Source: Kitagawia praeruptora (taxonomy: Eukaryota > Streptophyta > Magnoliopsida > Apiales > Apiaceae). Taken from it: a DNA stretch of 64,000 nt. The number at the start of each line of letters is the position of its first letter. The stretch's first letter is position 1. The translations under genes were made by a program, and so were the position numbers. Shown here piece by piece: positions 12,453-22,903 of this stretch. The stretch lies in the NCBI GenBank assembly GCA_037693485.1, contig CM075351.1, positions 72,814,001-72,878,000 of the forward strand, given 5' to 3'. Below the pieces are notes generated by a model, which made no database searches, had not been told where the DNA came from, and saw only the letters and a list, made by a program, of their open reading frames with translations.

Positions 12453-12857
12453 TAGTAAATCTAATTCAGCAATCTCCCAGTAAACTAAAGATCCAATATT
12501 ACAAACATTCAGCAACTTAAAATCCATGGAACTAAAGCTCCAACCTGTAATGACTTTCTAAACAACATCAAACATATTACGAAAAATGACGATTAAACAC
12601 AAGAAGAGACATTATACCTTTCTTTACCACCACCAATTTTGAGCAACTCTCCATACAAATCAACATCCCATGTAACACCTAATTCCATCTATATAAACAA
12701 AACAAAATTCCAACATTAGCCCTCCTAATCTACTTGGAATTCATAAACAAAGGAATAGCAGCCACAAACATCTAACACCGAGTTTCAAGGCAAACACTAC
12801 TACAAGCAAAATTATGTCGAAACTTATTAGAAAACATACATAAAGAGACAAGGTGGT
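12453..12857. other. CACTA interior, no gene seen
   Basis: AT-rich stretch with no ORF, domain or clear repeat. Confidence 0.5.
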
Positions 12858-12964
12858 AGAGAGACAGAGAGAGTGGGAGAGAGAGAGAGAATGGGAGGGA
12901 GAAAGAAGGAGAGATACAGAGAGATATAGCGAAAGTGGGAGAGATAGGGAGAGATACTGAGAGA
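12858..12964. repeat. GA-rich microsatellite
   Basis: Imperfect (GA)n/(GAGAGTGG)n purine tract. On the minus strand it is a CT-rich tract, a common feature of plant promoters and 5' UTRs. The serine/leucine-rich ORFs over it are artefacts. Confidence 0.85.
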
Positions 12965-13688
12965 GAAGAGATGAAGGTTAAACATAAATACAAATACACA
13001 AACTAAAATACTTGTACAAATAACTTCAATTAACACAGCTCAAACCCTAACTGAATCGTTAAACCAAGCTTCAATTAACCGAGCTCGAATCTCAATTGAA
13101 ACCTTGAACCCTAATTGAGAGGGGAGAGCTGTGAGAGAAATGTGAGACTTATATCTTTTCCCCAATTTTCCCCCGATATGTATTTGACTAATTTTTCCCC
13201 AATTCCCCCCAATCTCTATTCTAATTTTTTGGTTTTGCCGCTAGCTGTTTTATTTGCCGCCCAGCCTCCTCAATAATTCATGTACTTTCTTTTTTTAAAA
13301 CAAAATATTACAAATTTAAATTAATTTCTTGATATTTTTTGAAAATTTAATGTTTTTTAAATATAACTTTATTTAGAAATCTTTTCATTCTAAATTTATT
13401 AGAAATGGTTTAATATCTATAAAATATGAATAATACAATTATTTAATGGAATATTATTTTTAAAATAATAATTTCAACAATTTTATTAAAGTTAATTACT
13501 TTCAAAAAAAAATTTTTTCAATGAATACTCTATGGTAACACAGCTCATGGTGTTACCCACTGTTAACACCCTTTATGACTAAAGTAACATACTTTTATGC
13601 CTATGGTAACACCACAATCAAAAGGTTGCGATAGGTCAAAATTTTGATAGCTATGGTAACACCCTTAGTGGTAACACCCATGCCAAAA
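12965..13688. other. 5'-UTR-like tract and CACTA right subterminal region
   Basis: 13030-13140 contains AACCCTAA/CAATTGAAACC-type words that resemble a plant gene leader. 13200-13520 is AT-rich. From 13535 to the terminus there are repeated CTATGGTAACACC/GGTAACACC subterminal motifs matching those at the left end in inverted orientation. Confidence 0.55.
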
Positions 13689-13717
13689 GGTTGCGATAGG
13701 CCATCTATGGCGTAGTG
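13689..13717. repeat. CACTA right terminal inverted repeat
   Basis: Ends GGCCATCTATGGCGTAGTG, the inverted copy of 7455-7483. The TSD TAG follows at 13718-13720. Confidence 0.95.
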
Positions 13718-14708
13718 TAGGTTTGGAAGCTGAATTCCCTTGTTTCCTTGGCCTTGGTTTAGGTTTACCATAAAGCTTGTGCCATTCTGGATAACCATGA
13801 AGACAGAAACATTTGTCTCTTGAATGTCCTGTCATTTGACAATAGTCACAGACAACAGATGAATCCACATTCTTTCTTTGACTAGTATTGGAAATCCCCG
13901 TAGTTCTGAAAGTAGGATTAAACTTGACATTCATAGCCATACTCTCAGTAACAGGTGAGTAAGTACTAGTAGCAACTTCCATCTGAGATTCTTCTTGCAA
14001 CAGTAAAGAAAATGCCTGATTAAGAGGAGCAGGTGCCATCAGAAGCAATTGACCACGAATAGCAGTAAAAGAGTCACTTAATCCCATAAGAAACTGACTC
14101 AGCTTAAGAACTTCTCCATACTTTTCCAGTTTAGATGCACTGTTACAAGTACAAGTAGCTGTGGCACATATACACTTTGGAATTGGTGCTAGATTGTCAA
14201 TTTCTGACACAAGAGTTTTGAACTTAGTAAAATAAGAGGTTACAGACAGATTTCCCTGTTGAAGAGATGCCAATTCCTTGCGAAGTTGAAACGTGCGAGG
14301 CATATTGGTTTGAGCAAATCTAGTAGCCAAATCATCCCAGATTTTCTTAGCAGTAGTGAGATATGCTACACTGTTTCTTATCTCAGTAGAAATGGAGTTT
14401 AATAGCCAAGACACAACCATATCATTGCATCGAGTCCACATAGCAATATGAGTAGCATTACCAACAGGTTTTGGGACTGAACCATTAATTATGCCTAATT
14501 TGAGTTTTGCAGACAATGCAACTGACACAGAACGACTCCATTGATTATAATTGTGATCTGTTAACAGTTGAGTAACTAGAGGAGTTCCAGGATTATCAGA
14601 ACTCTGAAGAAAGTAAGGATGATTATTATCAATCACACCTATAGCTGTAGAGGTTTGTGTAGTACCAGTACCAACAGTTGCAGCAGCATAGGAATACGCC
14701 ATTATCAA
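13718..14708 (-). pseudogene. copia B gag, interrupted at its 3' end by CACTA
   Basis: Starts at ATG 14708. An N-terminal gag segment has NYNQWSRSVSVALSAKLKLG (about residue 60). The UBN2-type gag core follows (LATRFAQTNMPRTFQLRKEL, about 130-150). The zinc knuckle is CDYCQMTGHSRDKC (C-x2-C-x4-H-x4-C, about residue 290), followed by HGYPEWHKLYGKPKP. The CACTA insertion falls just after this. Codon phase at 13721 matches that at 7454, so gag and pol were one continuous frame before insertion. There are no internal stops in the gag part. Confidence 0.9.
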
Positions 14709-15090
14709 TGACAGAGAACAGAAGATAAACTATTATATGAAGATTAACAGAAGCAATTGTCAATCGACACTTCACAAAAGTAGAACAGATCTACAAAGAA
14801 CAGACTAGATGTAATCAACAATTACGTATCTAGAACACTCAGAAATCTCACAGATTATGAATCTTAGAACACTCGAAGATCAATCAACAATCAAACAGAG
14901 TATAGATTGAGAACAATCACAGAAATATCATTGAAAAATTTAAGGAATCTGTGAAAAAAAAAACTGATACAAAGAGAGAGTAAACTCAGAGAGATTAGAG
15001 AGATATAACCTCGTGAGACGATGAATCACGATGAGTACAGGAAGGTCGATGAATACGACGAGAAGATGAGCGGAGCAATGCGATCAGAAT

Positions 15091-15103
15091 GGCTCTGATA
15101 CCA
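15091..15103 (-). other. primer binding site of copia B
   Basis: Minus strand TGGTATCAGAGCC, complementary to initiator tRNA-Met, abutting the 5' LTR at 15104. Confidence 0.92.
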
Positions 15104-15327
15104 TGACAAATAGTAAACCCTAGGTTGTTACAGAGAGATCTGGGAGAGATAGAGAAGGAGAGAGATAAGAGGGAAATGAAAATATTAATCTACATTTCTT
15201 AAGAATGGATCTGTTACAAGATCGTTTATATAGACTAAGCCTTGCTTAGTAAGTAAGTAAAGTCTGTAACTAACTTTCTAACTTGTCTTACTAAACTTGC
15301 TAAATATAGAAACTATAATAGTCAACA
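15104..15327 (-). repeat. 5' LTR of copia B
   Basis: 224 bp, almost identical to 3705-3928. Followed by the TSD ATAAT at 15328-15332. Confidence 0.95.
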
Positions 15328-15332
15328 ATAAT

Positions 15333-15550
15333 ATTATAAAATTTAGTGCAATTTTGACTTGAAAACAAATAAATTTAAAAAATTTCTTAAAAAAAAACTA
15401 ATTCAAGACCTCCAGAATGCTACAGGGGCTGTACATACTGTGAATCTGTTATACAAAGACAGCCAGCAAATCATAACAAAAAATCACAGTGTAGACACAA
15501 TTTTCTTCAAGAGGACGAGGAAGAGAGAGAAGTGTCGTTGGGTTACAACT
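15333..15550. other. 3' flank of NLP gene
   Basis: AT-rich sequence between the copia B TSD and the NLP stop codon. It probably holds the NLP 3' UTR. No distinct polyadenylation signal can be called with confidence. Confidence 0.4.
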
Positions 15551-18314
15551 TCAAGGAGCATTGCGAATAATTGGCGGATCAAGCAACATCTTAATTGTTG
15601 TTTTCTGCAGTGATCGTGAGATTTTCACACAATCCCACACGTCCTTGTCACAAGCAATTAAAATCCAATCACCCTCCTCATCTTGATACTTGATGCTGAA
15701 ACTTTTTCTGTCCAAGTGCAACCTCTCAATTACATTATCTTCCAATTCTCCGATTCCTGAAAGAGCAGGTAGTTCAAACCTTATGATTACACCCTTATAA
15801 GTTGCCTTTACACTCATCTTAATCAACTCTTGGCTTGGTTGAGCAACAAGTGTGTTATGCACAGGAGCCGTGCCTGTACAAGAAAAGTTTCTTCTACTTG
15901 GTTGTCCATAATTAATTATTCCTCTCCACAGCTTAATGGAATTGTTACAGCTGATCCTTCTCTTCCCAGATCGCCATCTGTTGACACCAAGCCTTCTACA
16001 TATGCGCTTGAATGTAGATCGGCTAACTAAAATAGTTTTATTTGAAATAAGATACACAGCCATATTTGTGTTAAAATATTTAAACAGTGATGATATGTTT
16101 TATAAATAAATTGAGCTGAAAGATTCAAGTGCACTTTGATAAAAAAAACCTACCACCAAAGCTCTTTGCTGCATCATTTAGTGGTCTTCCAAAATGCTTA
16201 CTAAGACTCTCAAGATTGATACCTTCCTCATTCCTTAAAGCATAGGTAACGTCTTCATTACTCATAGCATAAGCAACGTCTTCAACAGGTGATTCTTCTA
16301 CAAATTTATCCACTGCGAAGCTAATTTAGTCAGTACTCATATGGTTTATATATGTTTGTCAGTGTACATATGGTATCTATATGTTTCATACATACTTACT
16401 AGTCAAGTACGTTTTTTGTAGTTTTTACATTAAGAAAATGGTTATCTTACGTATTTTATCTGCCACAGTGTTCTCTCTGTGCTTTATAATCTCTTTTAAT
16501 GTCATTTCCAGAGCAGAATGATCCATCTCCACAGAATTCCACTCATGTTCTAAGATTTCTTCAGATCTCTTGGGTTGGGATTTGAGAGACCGAGGTTCAG
16601 TATACTTCATAAGTGATCCCTGTTCCAGTTCATCCACTACAAAGCAACTAATTAGATAGTTCAACGTTTTCTATATCTACAGAACAGAATAAAGTTGAGA
16701 AATGTCAAACCAAGTAGCCAGGTAGAATCACTAATAAATGATATCAACAAATAGGTTTGACTAACCATGACTTATCTCTGCAACATCATGGGTTGTTCTC
16801 TTTGAGATACATCTTGAGACACTCGTTTCTATGTCCTGAACATGCTCATCTCGCACAGTATTATCTTCATACAACAGAAACAAATTGCGGGGGAGTTGTT
16901 GGGATGCATCCCCTTCATTTTCTAACCCATCTTGGTGAGGAAGAGAACTCTGGGATTGACCTATTATATAGTACTCAGGTTCGTCATGTGTAGAAGATTT
17001 GATAACCTCAACTGATAACACTTGTCCCAGTTGCTCTCCTGAAGCAACCATATAATGTGGAAGTTGTTCCTTCATTGTTTGCAATAGAGAGTTCAACAAG
17101 GTCCGAGGGTAATTACTATCCATTTCTTGATAGGGCAAAAAGAACTCCAGCACACATTTCCGATATTGTGGAGTAAAGCTACACAGGCATATTGTAAAAC
17201 AAGCAATTGTGCCGCAATTTGATGCATAGTGTGCCAATGAATAATTAGTGATGCTGAATTTGGTGATATCCTTGCAGAGAAAGGACTTATGGGAAAGATA
17301 TGACTTGCCAACCTGGCCCTCATTTAAAATTAAACCCAATCGAAAACAAGCGTCTTTGAAATTCCACCAGGGTGTGAATCTCTGGAAATCAATATGACTT
17401 CTTTGAAGCATTACACGGAGGGATCCTATAATGGTGTCCGTAAGGACCCAGTATTGAGCAAGAGGTAAAGGGAATGTTTGGCACACCACCGTTAACAAGT
17501 GTTCCATTTCCACTAGTGCATACTCTCTGCTCTGAGACTGAACTTAAATTGTAGATATATAAATAAGAATTGTCTTTTAACAAACTCCGTTTGAATGAAA
17601 GATTTAACAGTTCAAAAGCCTTACATATGATCTTGGGTGACCGTAAACAAGGTGACTCAGTAGATACATTTTGGTTTCCTGTAAAGAAAAAATAAATTGG
17701 CAGGTAATGAGCTACAACATTCATAAGTCAAAAAAGTGTAAATGGATTGAATGACTGACCCGGAAAAGGAAGGTGTTATAATATCTGCAATAGAACCTGA
17801 AAAATCCAATTTGATCGTCACTAGTTGAGACAAATTCTATAACACCATCAGGTTGAGGGAGATGATACCAACACATAGTTTTGTAGATAGGTACACAGTA
17901 AGAAGCTCGAATCCCACAACGTAAAGCGAAATCTCTGTTTGGGTATTCATCTAAGGAGTAATAAGAGATATTAGGACTTATTTCAGGCTTTTTATTCCTG
18001 AATACACGTTTAATAACTGCCTCTGGCTGCTGACCCTCTACTTTATTGATATTTTCATCTTGGTGTATCGTAAAAGTAGAAGCGAGTGAGTGCATCCTGT
18101 AGGATGCAAGTCCTCCATCAACATCGGAAAGAATATAGAAGGGTTCGCTTTGAGTCTTAAGCTCAACGTATACTTGGCCGCCTTCTTTAGTGTTGTAGTG
18201 TGGAACCCATAGCTGAATGAGTACGCTCCTTAAATTTTTCAGTGTCATAAGCTGGGAAAAATTACTACTTCCCTGCTTGTCTTTAAAGAAACCTATAACC
18301 ATTGTGCTGTGCAA
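15551..18314 (-). CDS. NIN-like protein (NLP), RWP-RK/PB1 transcription-factor family; possibly pseudogene
   Basis: NLPs are plant nuclear transcription factors, best known for nitrate responses. Five exons fit: 18302 (or 18314)-17756, 17678-16766, 16636-16451, 16312-16154 and 16026-15551. All junctions are GT/AG and share phase 1; the first donor is weak. Exons 1-2 hold the conserved NLP N-terminal region (VLIQLWVP, YYSLDEYPNRDFALRCG, GVIEFVST) and the GAF-like part (PLAQYWVL, HYASNCGTIACFTICLCS, LEFFLPYQEMD). The RWP-RK domain is split over exons 4-5 (LESLSKHFGRPLNDAAKSFG, then STFKRICRRLGVNRW). Exon 5 ends with PB1, including the acidic YQDEEGDWILIACDKD. About 760 residues. Oddities: the RWPxRK core reads RWRSGK, exon 2 needs a one-base shift at about 17515-17580, and the N-terminus is short. 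It is probably decaying, but expression is possible. Confidence 0.8.
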
Positions 18315-19024
18315 AATCCAAATCTATTAATCGGAGAATTCTGCTACTCTCCGTCCTTTCGACTTGATTTATTAGTACACTATTTGGACTTGTTTATTCG
18401 TAAACCTTTCTTTTTCACTATTCCAAACCTTTAGTTTACATGAATTTTTTTATTACACACCCTCTTGATTGACCATTTCAAACCGCGTTGCGTTATATAG
18501 AAATATTGTGGATGGTACTAGGCCTCTCAACGTGTCGGATTCGGATCGGATTATCCTAAATTCATATTCGAATCCATTAAAATTTTTCGGGATCGGATCG
18601 GATCAGGTACGGATATTTTTTAGTCCGATACATACCCGATCCGTTCGGGTTTCGGATTTTCGGATCGGAGGTCCGACCCGTTTAATTAAAAAGAAGAAGA
18701 AAAATATGCTAAATTATAAAATTGACATATCCAAATTCAAAATTCAATAGATTCATTTGATTTGGCAATTTAACGGTCAACTAGTATTTTGATTAGTACT
18801 TTAACTTGTATTCAAATTTTTAGAGGTTATTCGAAAAGTCAATATATTTTTTTATAAATTTTATATTATATATGATAAATAATATATATATATAATATAT
18901 ACTAAATAATAAATATAGCATTTTATATATTATATAATACATATAAATAATAAATATAACATTTATTATATATATAAGATACTATAGATATGTAGATATA
19001 TTTATTTATATTCTATATTATATT
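18209..19024. repeat. tandem duplication, copy 1 (816 bp)
   Basis: Starts at ATAGCTGAATGAGTACG inside NLP exon 1 and contains the NLP start codon, its upstream flank, a left fragment of a hAT-like element and an AT-rich tail. It repeats head-to-tail from 19025 with few changes. The junction lies within an AT-rich run at about 19020. Confidence 0.9.
18519..19024. mobile_element. hAT-like element, left fragment (in duplication copy 1)
   Basis: Begins TAGGCCTCTCAACG after GATGGTAC, exactly as the complete copy at 19336. It lacks the right end because copy 2 of the duplication follows. Contains CGGATCGGAT words. Confidence 0.75.
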
Positions 19025-19850
19025 ATAGCTGAATGAGTACGCTCCTTAAATTTTTCAGTGTCATAAGCTGGGAAAAATTACTACTTCCCTGCTTGTCTTT
19101 AAAGAAACCTATAACCATTGTGCTGTGCAAAATCCAAATCTATTAATCGGAGAATTCTGCTACTCTCCGTCCTTTCGACTTGATTTATTAGTACACTATT
19201 TGGACTTTGTTTATTCGTAAACCTTTCTTTTTCACTATTCCAAACCTTTAGTTTACATGAATTTTTTTATTACACACCCACTTGATTGACCATTTCAAAC
19301 CGCGTTGCGTTATATAGAAATATTGTGGATGGTACTAGGCCTCTCAACGTGTCGGATTCGGATCGGATTATCCTAAATTCATATTTGAATTCATTAAAAT
19401 TTTTCGGGATCGGATCGGATCAGGTACGGATATTTTTTAGTCCGATCCGTTCGGGTTTCGGGTTTCGGATTTTCGGATCGGAGGTCCGACCCATTTAATT
19501 AAAAAAAAGAAGAAAAATATGCTAAATTATAAAATTGACATATCCAAATTCAAAATTCAATAAATTCATTTGATTTGATAATTTAACGGTCAACTAGTAT
19601 TTTGATTAGTACTTTAACTTGTATTCAAATTTTTAGATGTTATTCGAAAAGTCAATATATTTTTTTATAAATTTTATATTATATATGATAAATAATATAT
19701 ATATATATAATATATACTAAATAATAAATATAGCATTTTATATATTATATAATACATATAAATAATAAATATAACATTTATTATATATATAAGATACTAT
19801 AGATATGTAGATATATTTATTTATATTCTATATTATATATAATAAATATA
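19025..19850. repeat. tandem duplication, copy 2
   Basis: Second copy of 18209-19024 at an offset of 816 bp, with a few substitutions and small indels (for example in the TCCGATCCG stretch). Copy 2 includes a second, promoterless copy of about 35 NLP N-terminal codons on the minus strand at about 19130-19025. Confidence 0.88.
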
Positions 19851-20879
19851 TTATATATAATATATAAAAAATATTTAATATATAAATATATTCGGATCGG
19901 ATCGTTAACGGATCGGATCATGCTAAATCCATATCCGCTCGTTATCGGATCGGATCCTTATCGGATCGGATATTTTTTTGAAGGATCCATACACGCTAAT
20001 TTCAGATCGGATTCTTGATCCATTGACAGGCCTAGATGGTACCTCCTCGTATTGGCTTTTCTGAATGGTATCACTGCATATTTTTGACTTGCGAGTGGTA
20101 CCTTCAAGATTTTGTCTTCTCAGTAATAATATCCTTCCGTCATTAAAAATTTAGTCAAACATTAGTCAAACAGTAATTTTAATGGAATATTTTTAATGAT
20201 ACCCTTCTAATATTGACTTTTCTGAATGGTATCCTTGTAAAATTTATATTTAATTCAATTTTGATCTTAAAAATATTTTAAAAATATGTGGGTGTTTGTA
20301 ATTTCATACTTTTCATTTTAAAATTTTAAAGTTTAATTTTCACCAATTTTCCATTTTTCAATTTTTAGAAGTTATTTAATTGATTTTAAATTATTTTTCA
20401 GCATAGTGAAATTACCTTTTTGCCCATATCTTTTAATCCCTGAACACCCAGTTCCCCCACGACCACCTGTGTCGGCGGTGAAATTGAAAAAGCCAATATT
20501 GTGGAATCTCATTCTTTTTCATTGATTCTTGGTGGGTTTAGATTTATGTGATGATTAATAGTTGATAACAATTGTATGAACACTTGCTTAGCATTAAACA
20601 TTTGATTAACATTTTGCTTAACAGAAGTGTAAGAAGTGTATTTTTATTGAGAAGATAAAATGTTGTGGGTACCATTCGGAAGAGCCAATATGAGAAGGGT
20701 ACCTTTAAAAATATCCCATTAAAATTACTGTTTGACTAACGTTTGACTAACTTTCTAATGACGAGGGGTATTTTTATTGAGAAGACAAAATCTTGATGGT
20801 AGCACTCATAAATTAAAAATATTCAGTGGTACCATTCAGAAAAGCCAATACCATAAGGGTACCATTGAGAATATCCCTT
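19317..20879. mobile_element. foldback element with about 230-bp inverted repeats, host of the hAT insertion
   Basis: Left arm: 19317-19335 plus 20043 to about 20262. Right arm: about 20660-20879, inverted. The arms share ATTGGCTTTTCTGAATGGTA, AGATTTTGTCTTCTCA and GTCAAACAGTAATTTTAATG. Possible 7-bp TSD TTATATA at 19310-19316 and 20880-20886. The central part (20263-20660) has no ORF. Long inverted arms suggest a Mutator-like or foldback MITE. The left end is itself interrupted by the hAT-like element. Confidence 0.7.
19336..20034. mobile_element. hAT-like non-autonomous element (complete)
   Basis: Ends TAGGCCTCTCAACG and CATTGACAGGCCTA are imperfect inverted repeats. Flanked by the perfect 8-bp TSD GATGGTAC (19328-19335 and 20035-20042), the hAT hallmark. 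The body is rich in CGGATCGGAT repeats at both ends and AT in the middle. No transposase ORF. Confidence 0.82.
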
Positions 20880-20889
20880 TTATATATTA

Positions 20890-21503
20890 CTAGCTTAAAA
20901 CTCATGCTTTTGCACGGGTTACTTTATTTTTTTTATAATTTGCTTATACTGTAATATAATATTATAAATATTAATTTTAATATGTTGTTAGGAGGATTCG
21001 AACCTTGCATATTTGTATATAATAATTTTTAGTATTAAATATAAATTAATATGTTGTTGCCGGGAATCGAACCTTAGACCTCTATATATAATAACTTTTA
21101 GTATTTTTGTATCCAACGATCATGATCTATTTGAGTTGAAGATCTAACGGTTGTGAATGAAGGATAACCAAAACCAAAAATGAGGGGATAACCAAATTAC
21201 AAATTAATTTTTTATAATTTGCTTATAGTGTAATATAATATTATAAATATTAATTTTAATATGTTGTGGAGAGGATTCAAATATAATAATTTTTATTATT
21301 AAATATAAATTAATATGTTGTTGGCGGAAATCGAACCTTAGACCTCTGTATATAATAACTTTTAGTATTTTTGTATCCAACGGTCATGATCTATTTGAGT
21401 TGAAGATCTAATGGTTGTGAATGAGGGATAACCAAAACCAAAAATGAAGGGATAACCAAACTACAAATTATACCCCATTTCACTTATTATACTATAGTAT
21501 AGA
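20890..21503 (-). mobile_element. Helitron-like non-autonomous element
   Basis: On the minus strand it starts TCTATACTATAGTATAATAAG after an A and ends TTTTAAGCTAG before a T. That is the TC...CTAG layout and A/T insertion site of plant Helitrons. It is 614 bp with no ORF. Internally two imperfect copies of a roughly 280-bp unit (from about 20929 and 21208) share TTTTTTATAATTTGCTTATA and ATGATCTATTTGAGTTGAAG. The terminal hairpin is weak. Confidence 0.65.
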
Positions 21504-22025
21504 TTAGTACCCCAAGCTACATGGACACACCATTTAATTATATATCTTAGATATTAATATTATATATATTTTGTAAATAAAATATTATCAAAAACAATTT
21601 TTTACAGATTGTGTTGTATGAAATTTTTTTTATTAAAAATCTTGAAAATCATGTATGTTTTGCAATCAAAATTCATTAAAAATCTTGAAAAACATATGGC
21701 AAAACATATTATTCTATAAAACATAATCTTCTTGTAAAACATATGTTAGTCACAGAGGCATGCCTGTATACATCTATTAACAAGCTTAATTGTTTGTAAT
21801 GCTCTGCATTACCTACATGACCTTTTAACTGAAGGAACCTCTAGTTGCAGAGTTTCTACTTGTTTTGTACTTAGAATAGGCATCAAGATTCTATCTGTGT
21901 AACTGTAAAGTAAGTCATGAAATAATGCTTGAAAGAAGAACCATAGATCATGCCTCAAGCTTGGAGAACAAGGTTGTCAAAATAAACACAGTTAGATGAT
22001 TGAAGAATGAAAATTTGCCTAAGTA
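21504..22025. other. unclassified AT-rich sequence
   Basis: No ORF, terminal repeat or domain seen. Two copies of ATTAAAAATCTTGAAAA (about 21633 and 21675) are the only local repeat noticed. Confidence 0.5.
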
Positions 22026-22470
22026 CCAATTCGAGAAGTGGTTTTGTCTATTCGAGAAGTCTAGCATTCGATAAGTCAAGGATTCGATATCTATAACGAC
22101 ACTTTCGATATCTCTGGAGGTCAACAAGTCAAAGACTCATTCGATAACTCAAAGATTCGACATGTCTAATACTCCACTCGAGAACTCAAGAAGTCAACAA
22201 GTCAAAGCACCATTCGAGTTCTCTAAGAGTCAACAAGTCAAAGCTACATTCGATATCTCATGGACTCAGGAAGCTATTCGACATCTCAAAGATTTCATAA
22301 GTTAAAAGACCTATTCGACAACTCAAGGAATCATGAAGAAAAGACTAAGTCGAGAAGTGATTCAACATGTCAATTATCCAGTATTCGAGAACTGAGAGTT
22401 ATCGAATAAGCCAATTCTAGTTCTCGAATCAATCACTGAGTTACTTCTCGAATGCAGTCTTGGAGACAAA
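22026..22470. repeat. degenerate TTCGA-rich repeat array
   Basis: About 17 occurrences of TCGA in variants of ATTCGATAACTC, ATTCGAGAAGTC and ATTCGACATCTC, interleaved with GTCAACAAGTCAAAG, at a loose spacing of 20-55 bp. No ORF of any size crosses it. Confidence 0.7.
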
Positions 22471-22898
22471 ATTTGAGATTCAAGAACCTTATAAAGTCCT
22501 CTATAATGGCCGACCAGGCCTAGCCGAGTAGAAATGTGGGAGAAAATGGGTCCAGGTGTTCGAAACACCCGGGCCCCTAGCTGACTTCGTTTGGCTCCAG
22601 AACGCTAAAAAATGCTCCGTTTGTCCTCAAATTTGAGATTCAAGAACCTTATAATTAAGGTCCTCTATAAGACTATGTAGGTTCCCAAGTGATTCTTTGA
22701 AGTTAAAAAAAATGACCTTGTTTAAAACAAGGTTTGGTTTGGAAACCAGCTTAAAATGAGGTATTTTGCCTCCAAAACGTTCAAAAATGCATGTTTTCAT
22801 GTGATTCTTCTTCATATTAGGAGATTATAAGAATCCCCATCATATAAGCTCAACTTTAAAATTTGAGTTTAAAAATGCCAAGGGTGTTGAAATGCTGG
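22471..22898. repeat. degenerate tandem repeat of about 160 bp
   Basis: AAATTTGAGATTCAAGAACC occurs at about 22469 and about 22629, each followed by CTTATA and a TCCTCTATAA motif. Related sequence (GTGATTCTT..., TTATAAGAATC) recurs at about 22800 and again at about 44190, beyond the gypsy insertion. This suggests one repeat block split by that element. Confidence 0.6.
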
Positions 22899-22903
22899 GA
22901 GGG

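Larger units (their letters stand above)
7455..13717. mobile_element. CACTA (En/Spm) transposon, non-autonomous, with captured host exons
   Basis: 6,263 bp bounded by 29-bp terminal inverted repeats starting CACTACGCCATAGATGGCC, with one mismatch, and a TAG target duplication. Both ends carry arrays of short subterminal repeats built on CTATGGTAACAC and TATTGTAACACC, the kind of sites the family's accessory protein binds. No TNP2-type transposase ORF is visible, so it depends on a partner. The interior instead holds minus-strand exons of a PIEZO-like gene, another short hydrophobic ORF, a hAT-like MITE and a GA-rich 5'-UTR-like tract. Confidence 0.92.
3705..15327 (-). mobile_element. Ty1/copia element B with nested CACTA
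   Basis: A structurally complete minus-strand copia: 224-bp LTRs at 3705-3928 and 15104-15327, primer binding site, polypurine tract, gag, pol and a perfect 5-bp TSD. Removing the CACTA insertion and one TAG leaves about 5.36 kb, a usual copia size. I see three mismatches between the LTRs, so it is fairly recent. Pol has several frameshifts. Confidence 0.95.

Noticed and set aside
12772..13036. Ser/Leu-rich ORFs resembling secreted peptides
   Set aside because: They are translations of the GA microsatellite.
17513..17580. A small intron in NLP exon 2 to explain the frame change
   Set aside because: The only GT-AG pair that restores the frame (GTTTGT...TTTAAG) would be about 43 nt, shorter than plant introns normally are. 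A one-base indel is simpler.
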